Positions 55,386-63,725 of a DNA stretch of 64,000 nt are shown in pieces (within the stretch, counting starts at the first letter, position 1; the number at the start of each line of letters is the position of its first letter). The stretch comes from Alkalicoccobacillus murimartini (lineage in GTDB: Bacteria; Bacillota; Bacilli; Bacillales; Bacillaceae_D), in contig NZ_JAUSUA010000001.1 in the NCBI RefSeq assembly GCF_030813245.1, positions 1,172,493 to 1,236,492 of the forward strand. Direction: 5' to 3'. The translations under genes were made by a program, and so were the position numbers. The notes under the pieces are model-generated. The model saw nothing but the letters and a program-made list of their open reading frames with translations. It ran no database searches and was not told the origin of the DNA.

Positions 55386-55428
55386 GGGAAAACGTTACGA
55401 TGATATCGTCTGTGACGTTTTCCTTTTG
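55386..55428 (+). terminator. Terminator of the YtkA-like lipoprotein gene
   Basis: GGGAAAACGT.AC/GT.ACGTTTTCC stem then TTTT, lying before the MATE start. Confidence 0.75.
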
Positions 55429-55444
55429 TGCCCACTGGAGTTGT

Positions 55445-56800
55445 ATGATGTACCCTACTGTATCACTTATTCAAAAGATTACCCTTTATCGATCTATTCT
55501 TTGGCCCATTTTGATTACTCAAATCAGCTATCACGCCATGAACGTCATTGATACGATGATGTCTGGACGTGCCGGAACCACCGATCTTGCTGGTGTTGCG
55601 GTTGGAGCAAGCCTATGGGCACCTATTCTAACAGGTTTTAATGGCATTCTTATGGCGGTTACTCCCATTGTTGCGCAACTTCTTGGCAAAGGCGAGAAAC
55701 AAACCATCTCTCGTACCATTATTCAAGCTTTATACCTGTCTTTGATTTTAGCTCTCATTGTTTACCTTGCAGGTATGTTGTTCCTGCCTTCTATCCTTGC
55801 TTTTATGGGATTGGAAACAGAGGTTTCCCATATTGCTAAGCATTACTTAATTGGATTATCCATTGGACTCATTCCATTGTTTGCATCAAATGTCTTGCGC
55901 TTTTTCTTTGATGCTCAAGGTTTTACTCGAATTACGATGGTCATTCTACTTATTACCTTGCCTATTAGTGCACTCCTTAATTATTTACTTATTTTCGGTA
56001 AGTTTGGATTTCCAGAGCTAGGTGGAATTGGCGCAGGGTATGCTACGGGTTTTACGTATTGGATTATTTTTGGTTTGAGTGTTTTTATGACCTTTAAAAT
56101 TCCTTCCATTCGCTCGTACGCTCTATTTTCTAATTGGTTTCGCCCTTCTCTTAAAGCATGGAAAGCTCAACTCTCTCTTGGATTACCAATGGGATTATCT
56201 ATTTTCTTTGAGGCAAGCATCTTTTCATTTGTGACCTTACTTGTAGGCCGAATGTTCACAACCGATATTATTGCCGCACACCAAGCAGCATTAAATTTCG
56301 CCTCACTGTTATTTATGATTCCTCTTAGTATGTCCATGGCATTAACGATTGTTGTGGCTTATGAGATTGGCTCCGGTCGCTTAAAGGATGCTAGACAATA
56401 CAGTCGAATTGGTATTACTGCATCCATGTTAATTATTACACTTGCCTCCGTCCTTTTGTATTTCTTTAGAGAACCTATCTCGTACCTTTATACAGATAAT
56501 GAGGACGTTGTAGCACTTGCCATGACCTTCTTTATTTTTGCGATTTTCTATCAGCTTTCTGATGCCGCCCAAGCCACATTACAAGGCGTCTTACGTGGGT
56601 ATAAGGATGCCACCATCCCTTTTATTATTGCACTTGTTTCTTACTGGGGCATTGGTATACCTTCAGGCTATTTGCTTGCTACATTAACCGATTTAGGTCC
56701 GTATGGCTTCTGGATTGGTATCATTATTGGACTGACTTGTGCAGCCATTGGCTTTTGGATTCGTTTAGCCTATATAAACAAACGAATTCAGCTTCCTTAA
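55445..56800 (+). CDS. MATE family efflux transporter
   Basis: 451-residue, 12-helix MATE protein with typical features: IDTMMSGRAGTTDLAGVAVG in helix II, GRMFTTDIIAAHQAALNF in helix VII and Pro-rich VTPIVAQLLGKG. It exports cationic drugs or dyes using Na or H gradients; the substrate is unknown. ATG 55445/55448 follow GGAG, and the longer frame to 55379 runs through the preceding terminator. It lies in the accessory part of the window. Confidence 0.9.
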   Translation: MMYPTVSLIQKITLYRSILWPILITQISYHAMNVIDTMMSGRAGTTDLAGVAVGASLWAPILTGFNGILMAVTPIVAQLLGKGEKQTISRTIIQALYLSLILALIVYLAGMLFLPSILAFMGLETEVSHIAKHYLIGLSIGLIPLFASNVLRFFFDAQGFTRITMVILLITLPISALLNYLLIFGKFGFPELGGIGAGYATGFTYWIIFGLSVFMTFKIPSIRSYALFSNWFRPSLKAWKAQLSLGLPMGLSIFFEASIFSFVTLLVGRMFTTDIIAAHQAALNFASLLFMIPLSMSMALTIVVAYEIGSGRLKDARQYSRIGITASMLIITLASVLLYFFREPISYLYTDNEDVVALAMTFFIFAIFYQLSDAAQATLQGVLRGYKDATIPFIIALVSYWGIGIPSGYLLATLTDLGPYGFWIGIIIGLTCAAIGFWIRLAYINKRIQLP

Positions 56801-56875
56801 AAGTTTGAAGAAGACAAAGTTTGGACATAGCTGAAGCTAGAGATCTTACTTTTATCTTAAAGGAGTGAGTCAGCT

Positions 56876-57028
56876 ATGGTTGTTTGGATTCATTCGTTAC
56901 TTCTTGCAGCTGGACGGCCTGCCTCCGGTAACATGCCCGTTATCCTTGTGGCTGTTTCTATCGGGGTTATGGTTGTCATTATGGGTGCTTTACTGATTTA
57001 CCTTGCTCGAAAACGCCAAAAAGGCTGA
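56876..57028 (+). CDS. 50-residue single-helix membrane peptide
   Basis: ATG 56876 follows AAAGGAGTGAGTCAGCT. The product has a short Gly/Pro-containing N-terminal part (AAGRPASGNMP), one hydrophobic helix (VILVAVSIGVMVVIMGALLIYLA split around residues 23-44) and a basic end RKRQKG. The layout mimics a sortase anchor without LPxTG. Function unknown. It is followed by a terminator and may share the MATE transcript. Confidence 0.6.
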   Translation: MVVWIHSLLLAAGRPASGNMPVILVAVSIGVMVVIMGALLIYLARKRQKG

Positions 57029-57044
57029 AAAGACTTGAGGATTA

Positions 57045-57070
57045 AAAGAACCAGCTATTGGTTCTTTTTT
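57045..57070 (+). terminator. Terminator before the uvrX promoter
   Basis: AAAAGAACCA/TGGTTCTTTT stem with a six-T run. Confidence 0.8.
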
Positions 57071-57074
57071 CTAG

Positions 57075-57119
57075 TTGTAATAAGAACATATATTCGTATA
57101 TACTAAGAACATACATTCG
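57075..57119 (+). promoter_or_regulatory. uvrX promoter with two LexA (SOS) boxes
   Basis: -35 TTGTAA (57075-57080), 18 bp, -10 TATACT (57099-57104). Two near-identical 14-mers, AGAACATATATTCG (57083-57096) and AGAACATACATTCG (57106-57119), fit the Gram-positive LexA box CGAAC-N4-GTTCG with small deviations. One sits in the spacer, the other just downstream of the -10. Centres are 23 bp apart. Confidence 0.75.
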
Positions 57120-57135
57120 CCAAGAGGTGAACAAC

Positions 57136-58371
57136 ATGAAAAAAGTAATTTTTTTAGTCGACATGGAAAGTTTCTATGCCTCGATTGAAGTGACAAGAAA
57201 TTCTGCATACAAAGGAAAACCACTTGTGGTTTCTGGAGATCCCAATCGACGTAGCGGCGTTATTTTGGCCGCTTCTAAGGAAGCTAAATATTATGGTGTT
57301 AAGAACGCAGAACGGCTCTGGGAAGCCCAACAGAAATGTGCGCATCTCATCATTGTTCCACCGCATATGCAAGATTATATTCAAGTGTCCATGGAAATCA
57401 CCACCATCCTTAAGACATTTACTGATTTAGTCGAACCCTATTCGATTGACGAACAATTTATGGACGTCACCCACTCACAAAAGCTGTTTGGCTCTCCCTT
57501 TGAGATTGCTCAAAAGGTCCAGCAGAGCATCATGAATCAATTTGGGGTGCGGGCACGGGTGGGCATTGGCGAAAACAAAATTCTTGCTAAGCTTGCTTGC
57601 GATAACTTTGCTAAAAAGAATACAGATGGGATCTATGAGCTTCAAGCCGATCAACTGAATGATACACTTTGGCCCTTACCCGTTGAGAAATTATTTGGTG
57701 TAGGGAGCCGAATGAAGCAGCATCTGTACAATCGGGGCATCCGGACAATCGGACACCTAGCCAATACAAACGTTGAATTTTTCAAAAAGAGGTGGGGTAT
57801 TCACGGACATGTGTTATGGATGAACGCACATGGAGTGGATTATTCACCGGTTGCGCTATCGACGCATGAAGGTCAAAAAGCGATAGGACACGGAATGACC
57901 CTTCCCTATGACTATGTAGAAAAAGCAGACATTCATATCGTGCTCCTAGAGCTATGTGAGGAGGTCTGTCACAGGGCCAGGCGTAATCATGCTCAAGGCA
58001 GTACCATTTCACTTAGTGTTTCAGGCGCAAGCTACGAGGTGCGGACTGGATTCCATCGCCAGTTTACAATGCCTTATGCAACAAATGCCGCCTTGAATGT
58101 ATACAAATATGTCTGTCAACTATTTGAGCAGTTTTGGGATGGGCTACCCGTTCGAAGGCTTGGTATCGCCCTCTCCAGTTTGTCTGATGGCGATACCGTT
58201 CAACTAGATTTATTTGAGCATCAGCAACAGCAGGATGATCGGCAACTTGGAGAGGTTATTGACTCAATCAAAGCACGCTACGGCAAAACCGCCGTCCTAC
58301 GTGCCTCATCTCTCCTTCCTGCTGGCCAAGCAAGAGAACGTGCCGCGAAAATTGGAGGGCATTATAAATGA
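57136..58371 (+). CDS. uvrX: Y-family DNA polymerase UvrX
   Basis: 411-residue Y-family polymerase, similar to B. subtilis UvrX/YqjW. The catalytic acids are in FLVDMESFYASIEV (residues about 5-18) and EPYSIDEQFMDVT (about 99-111); an HhH region and little-finger domain follow. It performs error-prone synthesis past DNA lesions. ATG 57136 has GAGGTGA about 5 nt upstream; the longer start lies upstream of the SOS promoter. It overlaps the YolD-like gene by 4 nt. Confidence 0.93.
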   Translation: MKKVIFLVDMESFYASIEVTRNSAYKGKPLVVSGDPNRRSGVILAASKEAKYYGVKNAERLWEAQQKCAHLIIVPPHMQDYIQVSMEITTILKTFTDLVEPYSIDEQFMDVTHSQKLFGSPFEIAQKVQQSIMNQFGVRARVGIGENKILAKLACDNFAKKNTDGIYELQADQLNDTLWPLPVEKLFGVGSRMKQHLYNRGIRTIGHLANTNVEFFKKRWGIHGHVLWMNAHGVDYSPVALSTHEGQKAIGHGMTLPYDYVEKADIHIVLLELCEEVCHRARRNHAQGSTISLSVSGASYEVRTGFHRQFTMPYATNAALNVYKYVCQLFEQFWDGLPVRRLGIALSSLSDGDTVQLDLFEHQQQQDDRQLGEVIDSIKARYGKTAVLRASSLLPAGQARERAAKIGGHYK

Positions 58372-58709
58372 GTGAGTATTTAAAACGTGGCAATCTTTTA
58401 TGGGAAGGAAGCCGAATGATGCTACCAGAGCATAAACAGGCGATCCGCGCTCAGAATGAGCAAGAAAAACGCGTGGAGGCTCCACTGCTTGATGAACAAG
58501 AGCTAGAGGAACTAGGAATCATCGCGATGGAATCCCTTTCCTATGCACTACCCGTTCATGTTGTGTATTGGGAGGATGGGTATTACCGCAAACTCATTGC
58601 TACCGTTGAACGAGTTGATGAACAGCAGAAGCGCGTAACATTTAGGGTAAGCGAAGAATGCTCTATGCCTATAAACATACGTAGCTTAAAAAGTATGGAG
58701 CGAATATAA
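58368..58709 (+). CDS. YolD-like protein, partner of UvrX
   Basis: 113-residue YolD family protein: GNLLWEGSRMMLPEHKQAI near the start and VYWEDGYYRKLIATVERVD in the second half match the family. YolD-like proteins are encoded with UvrX-type polymerases and are thought to act as UmuD-like accessory factors. It is translationally coupled to uvrX (ATGA overlap) and thus under the same LexA control. Confidence 0.88.
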   Translation: MSEYLKRGNLLWEGSRMMLPEHKQAIRAQNEQEKRVEAPLLDEQELEELGIIAMESLSYALPVHVVYWEDGYYRKLIATVERVDEQQKRVTFRVSEECSMPINIRSLKSMERI

Positions 58710-58719
58710 GGAAAGTCAC

Positions 58720-58756
58720 TCTATCCTGCATGAGCGAGTGTCATGCAGGATAGCAA
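58720..58756. terminator. Strong hairpin between yolD-like and GNAT genes
   Basis: Perfect 13-bp stem CTATCCTGCATGA/TCATGCAGGATAG with a 7-nt loop, but no T-run on either side. It lies between convergent genes and may protect 3' ends or stall polymerase. Confidence 0.5.
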
Positions 58757-58767
58757 GCGTTATTACA

Positions 58768-59202
58768 TTAGATCTGCTCGCTCTTCCATTCCATTACGTA
58801 TTCTTCCTCCCCCGTTGCAGAATCGATTTGATCTTCTATTTTCTTGAAACCTTGATTCTGATAAAACTGAATGGCTTTTTTGTTTTTCTTATAAACCTGA
58901 AGGCTAAGTGATTTCTTATGCTTTTGAACCTCTTGAAGCAGATGTTTACCATATCCCTTTCCCTGAGCGTTCACGTCCACAAACAAAGCGGCTATTTGTT
59001 CATCAACAAGAGATACGAAACCAAGGACCACTCTATTCTCTTCAAGCACAAGGGTTTCAGACTGAGGGATATATTCATCTCGCATAGCAGCCTGTTGGTC
59101 TTGCCAATAAGCATCCGCTATAAAATAATGAGCCTGAAGTGAGGACTCCAGCCATATCGCAACTACCTGTTCTACATCATTTGATTCTAATGGTCTAATC
59201 AT
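58768..59202 (-). CDS. GNAT family N-acetyltransferase
   Basis: 144-residue GNAT enzyme. The acetyl-CoA loop is VNAQGKGYGKHLL (Q/R-x-x-G-x-G/A, about 80-92) and the C-terminal motif B includes NKKAIQFYQNQGFKKI. The acceptor is unknown; YjaB/YjdJ-like members acetylate small amines or protein N-termini. ATG 59202 has AAAGGAG about 9 nt upstream; the start at 59229 lacks a site. Confidence 0.88.
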   Translation of the reverse strand: MIRPLESNDVEQVVAIWLESSLQAHYFIADAYWQDQQAAMRDEYIPQSETLVLEENRVVLGFVSLVDEQIAALFVDVNAQGKGYGKHLLQEVQKHKKSLSLQVYKKNKKAIQFYQNQGFKKIEDQIDSATGEEEYVMEWKSEQI

Positions 59203-59394
59203 TGTTTTACTCTCCTTTATTAACACCATACTGATTTACATTGAGTTACATCATTGCTTCATCCCAACCTGGGTATACATTGCCGCACCTGTTAGATGAA
59301 TACGTTTACGAGTGATCTATCTATTTACTAATGGGTATGAGACAATAAAGGGACAGCTTTAGCATGGCTGAATCGTAATAAGGAGTTGACCCGT

Positions 59395-59568
59395 ATGTAC
59401 ACACTAGTTTGTACAGCCCAAGGGAAAACGTTAAAAGATTCTAACAGCCAGCAAGTCAAAACTTTTTTGTCCCTAGATGACGCGGAACACTTAATGAAAA
59501 AACTTAATGCGAATACAACACCGTCCCATACTTGGTCTATTCATAAAATCGAAACAAGCAATCTCTAG
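59395..59568 (+). CDS. Uncharacterised 57-residue protein
   Basis: Small soluble protein with a beta-alpha-beta look (MYTLVCTAQGKTL, DDAEHLMKKLNA, TWSIHKIE). ATG 59395 has AAGGAG 9 nt upstream. No family is recognised. The terminator stem overlaps its last codons. Confidence 0.65.
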   Translation: MYTLVCTAQGKTLKDSNSQQVKTFLSLDDAEHLMKKLNANTTPSHTWSIHKIETSNL

Positions 59569-59583
59569 ATTGCTTGTTTTTTT
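59551..59583 (+). terminator. Terminator overlapping the end of the 57-residue gene
   Basis: AAACAAGCAATCT/AGATTGCTTGTTT stem with a T-run. Confidence 0.85.
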
Positions 59584-59701
59584 AGCTTAATAATAAACAT
59601 TAAGCTACAAATCACTATACTATTTTCTTCTCCCATACACTACAAGCTAACCTGAACTCTCACTTTCTAAAAAGAAAAGGAATAGGCTTTTTAACATAAA
59701 T

Positions 59702-59731
59702 AAAAAACGCTCCTCTCAAGAAGCGTTTTTT
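59702..59731. terminator. Bidirectional terminator of truA
   Basis: AAAAAACGCTTCTTG/CTC-type stem: AAAAAACGCT pairs with AGCGTTTTTT around a 10-nt loop. Confidence 0.8.
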
Positions 59732-59737
59732 ACCTAC

Positions 59738-60481
59738 TTACGTTAATTTAAAATCAATTTTCTCCAGATACAGGCCACTAGCATCAGCAAAACCGGCATG
59801 CTCCCGCTCTTTTGATTCAATGATTCCAGGGATCGCGTCTGCTTTTAACTCACCCAATCCTACTTTAACGAGTGTCCCAATAATCTTACGGACCATATTA
59901 TATAAGAAACCATCGCCTTTAATACGAATTTCCAGGACACCATCCTTCTCTGAAAAGTCGATCGAACGAATGGTACGAACGTTAGACTTCTTCTTAGATT
60001 TTGCATTTGAAAAGGCTGTGAAGTCATGTTCACCAACAAAATGAGCGCTCGCTTTTTTCATTTGTTGTCGATCAAGTGGCTGGTCCACATGCATACTAAG
60101 CTTTCTTAAGAAAGGATGACTATACTCTTCATTCCAAATCTTATAGACATAGGTCTTATCCGCTGAATTGTAGCGAGCATGAAATCGAGAATGAACCGAA
60201 TCGACTTTGACCACACTGATATCCTCAGGCAAGTACTTGTTTACATAGCTTTGAATCTCGCTCGCCGATGTCTTTTGGTGTAATTTCACATTAGCGATTT
60301 GTTCTAGCGCATGAACACCTGCATCCGTGCGGCTACTCCCGATAATTTCAACTGGTGTACCAACCATCTCTGTAAGCACATTTTCGATCTTGCCTTGAAT
60401 CGTGCTTTCTCCCTTACCAAGACGTTGCCACCCTTTATATCGTGTTCCATCGTATTGAATCGTTAGTTTATAATTGTCCAT
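59738..60481 (-). CDS. truA: tRNA pseudouridine(38-40) synthase
   Basis: 247-residue TruA with the catalytic aspartate in SSRTDAGVHAL (about 49-59), the YNSADKTYVYKI tRNA-contact segment and a C-terminal GDGFLYNMVRKIIGTL. It makes pseudouridine at positions 38-40 of tRNA anticodon arms. In Bacillus the main truA lies in the ribosomal protein cluster; this isolated copy in an accessory region is probably a second one. The start is at 60481 with GAAGGAG upstream. Confidence 0.93.
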   Translation of the reverse strand: MDNYKLTIQYDGTRYKGWQRLGKGESTIQGKIENVLTEMVGTPVEIIGSSRTDAGVHALEQIANVKLHQKTSASEIQSYVNKYLPEDISVVKVDSVHSRFHARYNSADKTYVYKIWNEEYSHPFLRKLSMHVDQPLDRQQMKKASAHFVGEHDFTAFSNAKSKKKSNVRTIRSIDFSEKDGVLEIRIKGDGFLYNMVRKIIGTLVKVGLGELKADAIPGIIESKEREHAGFADASGLYLEKIDFKLT

Positions 60482-60654
60482 CTAAAATCTCCTTCAATCT
60501 GTGCATAAGTTTGATCACCCTTAATAGTAACACAGATAGGAGGATAAAAACGATAAAGGTTGCCAGATTGCACTTCCTTAACAGGACTATGTAAACCAGA
60601 ACAAAGAAATGTTCCGGTTACGAGTATGGGCCTTAACTTAATAGCTTCTCCCAC
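60463..60654 (-). CDS. Candidate small protein between amidase and truA
   Basis: An open frame of up to 63 codons filling the gap between the amidase and truA, overlapping both by about 20 nt. Its codons are strongly pyrimidine-ending, as in real genes here, and the C-terminal half (YRFYPPICVTIKGDQTYAQI) looks protein-like. However, the GTG start has no ribosome site and no family is recognised. A weak candidate. Confidence 0.3.
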   Translation of the reverse strand: MGEAIKLRPILVTGTFLCSGLHSPVKEVQSGNLYRFYPPICVTIKGDQTYAQIEGDFRWTIIN

Positions 60655-61562
60655 GTATTGGCACCAGCAATCCCATCTACTGAAATACCTGAACTCCTCT
60701 GGAATGTGCGCACCGCAGTCTCGGTAGCCGGACCAAAGCTTCCATCAATGGCTAGCCTTGCTCCTTTTGTATTAAGAGCAGATTGTAGCAGACGAACCCA
60801 CCACTGATGGGTCGAACCTCTTCTAAGTGTATTAGCTGCTCGTTTACTGACCGGTCCAAAGATACCGTCAATTCGTACACTTGCAAAATACTGATACACT
60901 CGTACTAAAGCTGAACGAGTGCGCGGGCCAGTTATTCCATCTACCACTAATGGTGTAAATGAAGCCTTAGTCGGATAGTTTCGACTGTTTAAGAACGTTT
61001 GTGCATTCCCGATAAATTGGTTTGTTACTGGTCTTGCAGGCTGTGGTGTTGGTGTTGGTGCAGGTACTTGAACACCACCTGTCTGAGGACCAGATTGAAC
61101 CGTTTCAATTAGCTTTTTAAAATCCTCCCATTCGTTTAACAAACGAGCTGGACAGTTTTTACCAGTCCAATGCTTGTGAGTAACCACTCTAGATAATGGG
61201 ATGCTTAAGTTTTTCATTAAACGTTGAACCAACCATGCAGCATTCGCTTTAGCCTTTTGAAAATCACCATCAGCATTGACACATAGCTCAATACCAATTG
61301 ATTGACTATTCCCATTGGGCCCAGCATGCCATGCTACTTCATTTGTCGGCAGATGTTGAATAATTTGCGTATCGTCTACAGTGAAATGCCATGATACAGA
61401 ACGTGACCTTGCATCTGCACCTTTTATATAACGGGAATGCACTTCCGCATTTGCCCCTACATTCGAGTTACCTGTTTCATGCTGAGTAATATAGGTAGGA
61501 TTTAGTTGTCGTCCTGGACGGTTGCTAGCTGTTACAGGCAAAAAATCCATTTTAATGTTCAT
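60633..61562 (-). CDS. N-acetylmuramoyl-L-alanine amidase with peptidoglycan-binding repeats
   Basis: 309-residue protein. The amidase_2 domain (about 10-140) has zinc ligands in QHETG, VTHKHW and NCPARL. A Pro-rich linker follows, then two or three peptidoglycan-binding repeats (VDGITGPRTRSAL, IDGIFGPVSKRAA, IDGSFGPATETAVRTFQ). There is no signal peptide, as in phage-type endolysins such as XlyA/CwlA. It cleaves the bond between muramic acid and the stem peptide. No holin or phage genes adjoin it. ATG 61562 follows AAAGGGATG. Confidence 0.9.
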   Translation of the reverse strand: MNIKMDFLPVTASNRPGRQLNPTYITQHETGNSNVGANAEVHSRYIKGADARSRSVSWHFTVDDTQIIQHLPTNEVAWHAGPNGNSQSIGIELCVNADGDFQKAKANAAWLVQRLMKNLSIPLSRVVTHKHWTGKNCPARLLNEWEDFKKLIETVQSGPQTGGVQVPAPTPTPQPARPVTNQFIGNAQTFLNSRNYPTKASFTPLVVDGITGPRTRSALVRVYQYFASVRIDGIFGPVSKRAANTLRRGSTHQWWVRLLQSALNTKGARLAIDGSFGPATETAVRTFQRSSGISVDGIAGANTWEKLLS

Positions 61563-61730
61563 AAAATATCATCCCTTTCAGATTACTCTGAACTATTCCT
61601 AGCATATTCATGCGTATTGCCTACTAGACATAGGCCAAAGTTTGCATTTATTACGTAATAGAATATGCTTGGCCTATTCTTAAAGTTCGGGACAACCAGA
61701 TGAAATTCTACCTATTTTTACGAAAATAGG

Positions 61731-61763
61731 TAAAAGCCCCACACAAAGTGTAGGGCTTTATTT
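61731..61763 (-). terminator. Terminator of the aadK-like gene
   Basis: AAAGCCCTACAC/GTGTGGGGCTTTT stem (one G-U) on the minus strand just beyond the stop codon. Confidence 0.75.
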
Positions 61764-62632
61764 TAATAGACCTCTTTTGATTCGATTGATAACGTCTGAA
61801 CATGCTTTAGATAGTTCATAACCTTTACTTGATCAATGTTGTCTTGTGTGAAATCAAATGATGAGGCAACCTCTTCCGATAGCTGTGAAAACAAATTGAG
61901 AAGGACAAAAAGCGCAACCCAAATTTGCTTACGATCTAGGTTTGGATAGGTTTGTACGAGTGCATTCCATTCATCTTCACTCAAATATCTTTGAAGATAC
62001 TTGCCGTTTTTGCCCGTACTTAGACTAAAATCAGTTTGTATGCCTACTTTCCAATTCATCATTTGAATCAACATATCCCGAACAATGGACAAATGATCGT
62101 ACGCGTAGGTTCGTTCATTTCTCCACAGTCCCTTAGCGACATACGTTGATACCCACCAGCATTCATTAAGGCAATCGTCAAATAATTTTTGGGTCGGCTT
62201 TTGTACCCAATACTCACAATCGGTTGGGTCAGATAGCACGGGTACGATATTGTCTTTATCTAGTAATACTCTTGCTAGTTTATCTCCGCGATTCCAGTTC
62301 TCACTTTGCTCAAGTGGTACAAGCGTTAAGTCAATTCGATTACCATCCATAAACAGCATCAAATACGCAAAAGTTCCATCATTTAATGGAGGAATGAGCT
62401 CTATTGCCTCAGGCGTCTGCATCACAATTCTCTCACCAAACACATCTATCCACCTTGCATCATCTAAAAAAGAGCTTACATCCTTTACGACATAGACAAT
62501 ATCATAATCTTGAAAAGGATCCTTAGGTACCGTAGGATTGGTTCTCGAACCATTCATTCCAACAACCCGGATTCTCTCATCTGCTTTCGCTACATCTAAG
62601 ATGACCTTCATCATTTCATTAGTAGTCCGCAT
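61763..62632 (-). CDS. aadK: Aminoglycoside 6-adenylyltransferase (AadK/ANT(6) type)
   Basis: 289-residue nucleotidyltransferase. The catalytic motif NGSR and DYDIVYVV (about 24-45) carries the Mg-binding acids, with RIDLTLVPLE providing the third acid. The conserved WWVSTYVAKGLWR region follows. AadK adenylates streptomycin at the 6-OH. ATG 62632 has GGAGG 7 nt upstream; longer starts overlap that site. B. subtilis carries a chromosomal aadK, so this may be intrinsic rather than acquired. Confidence 0.9.
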   Translation of the reverse strand: MRTTNEMMKVILDVAKADERIRVVGMNGSRTNPTVPKDPFQDYDIVYVVKDVSSFLDDARWIDVFGERIVMQTPEAIELIPPLNDGTFAYLMLFMDGNRIDLTLVPLEQSENWNRGDKLARVLLDKDNIVPVLSDPTDCEYWVQKPTQKLFDDCLNECWWVSTYVAKGLWRNERTYAYDHLSIVRDMLIQMMNWKVGIQTDFSLSTGKNGKYLQRYLSEDEWNALVQTYPNLDRKQIWVALFVLLNLFSQLSEEVASSFDFTQDNIDQVKVMNYLKHVQTLSIESKEVY

Positions 62633-62754
62633 CCTCATACCTCCGTTTTTAGTTATATTCATATCAAAATATACTTTAGAGGTTGGCGGTGGTCCACGAA
62701 TCGGTGGAAGACTAGTTTATATAAAATGTTCGACAGTCATGAAGGAGGACCTCC

Positions 62755-63372
62755 TTAAGACATAGATTTTGTTTCTTTCTCATACTGTTTTTTCGCTTTC
62801 CATCCATAGTAACCGTATAAAAAAATCATAAATATAAGTAAATAGATTGCTAAACCTCTCATTAAGGCAAATGGAGTCTCAAACAAAAATGCTCCCCAAA
62901 AGGATGAGCCTGTTTTCTCCCAAAGTCCAGGTGTTAGGTACCAGTCTACTGGATTAATGCCGAAGTCGTCTAATATACCTGTAGTATAAAAAACAAAGAT
63001 TATCGGCAGAAACATAGAAAAATGCGACAAAAACATTTCCGATATCCGTTTATATCTAGCTGCCTTTGACGTCTGATCAGAAAAAATATCGTCAGAAGCC
63101 TCATCTCGTACCCTTCTAAAATATTGATGACCATGTCTTCTTGGACATGGTATCCTCTGCCACCCACTGTCCTCAAATAGCATTTTATAATCAACAAAAT
63201 CAGCTTTTTTCTTGAACATTCGATAATCAATTTTATAGGTTGTGTCCTTAGGCTCTCCTTTTTCAAAACGATATCCAAATGAGCGGTATATAAAATGATT
63301 ACCATCACGTGCCATTTCATTTAACCATTGTTCTTCATCTGTAAAGTTCCAAAAATATTTAAACCTCCTCAT
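62755..63372 (-). CDS. DUF2812 membrane protein
   Basis: 205-residue protein: a soluble N-terminal domain typical of DUF2812 (NEMARDGNHFIYRSFGYRFEKG, Arg- and aromatic-rich) followed by two membrane helices (about 110-135 and 165-190) and a basic tail. DUF2812 proteins are regularly paired with PadR repressors and are probably membrane effectors of unknown function. ATG 63372 has GGGAGG 6 nt upstream. It overlaps the 3' end of padR by 14 nt, so translation is coupled. Confidence 0.85.
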   Translation of the reverse strand: MRRFKYFWNFTDEEQWLNEMARDGNHFIYRSFGYRFEKGEPKDTTYKIDYRMFKKKADFVDYKMLFEDSGWQRIPCPRRHGHQYFRRVRDEASDDIFSDQTSKAARYKRISEMFLSHFSMFLPIIFVFYTTGILDDFGINPVDWYLTPGLWEKTGSSFWGAFLFETPFALMRGLAIYLLIFMIFLYGYYGWKAKKQYEKETKSMS

Positions 63373-63691
63373 GCTCATCCTCCCTTAACAGCTGATCTGT
63401 TATCGTTAGTAATGACTGCATTCGTTCCTGATCTAGCCTTAACATGTCTTTTCCTTCTTGCGTAATCAAATATACTTTTCGACGACCCTCTTGCTCTGGC
63501 ACAGGTTTAATAAAGTGAAGCTTCACCAAATTATCCAAAGCCCCATAAAGTGTACCCGCAGCCATCCTCACTTGTCCTTCACTTAACTCTTCCACTCGTT
63601 GCATAATCAAATACCCATGCCTCGGTTCAAGCAGTGAAAGCAAAATATAATAAACCGTCTCCGTTAACGGTAATTGCTTATTTCGTTTCAT
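63359..63691 (-). CDS. PadR family transcriptional repressor
   Basis: 110-residue PadR-type winged helix protein: ETVYYILLSLLEPRHGYLIMQ at the start, the AAGTLYGALDNLVK recognition helix (about 40-53) and the wing EGRRKVYLITQEGKDML. A short helical tail suits dimerisation. It probably represses its own operon through the inverted repeat in the promoter. AAGGAGG precedes the ATG. First gene of padR-DUF2812. Confidence 0.92.
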   Translation of the reverse strand: MKRNKQLPLTETVYYILLSLLEPRHGYLIMQRVEELSEGQVRMAAGTLYGALDNLVKLHFIKPVPEQEGRRKVYLITQEGKDMLRLDQERMQSLLTITDQLLREDEHEEV

Positions 63692-63725
63692 ACGTCCTCC
63701 TTATACAGTCAAACTGAATAGTTAA

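Noticed and set aside
60633..61562. Prophage remnant signalled by the endolysin-type amidase
   Set aside because: No holin, structural, integrase or att features nearby; a lone amidase is not enough.
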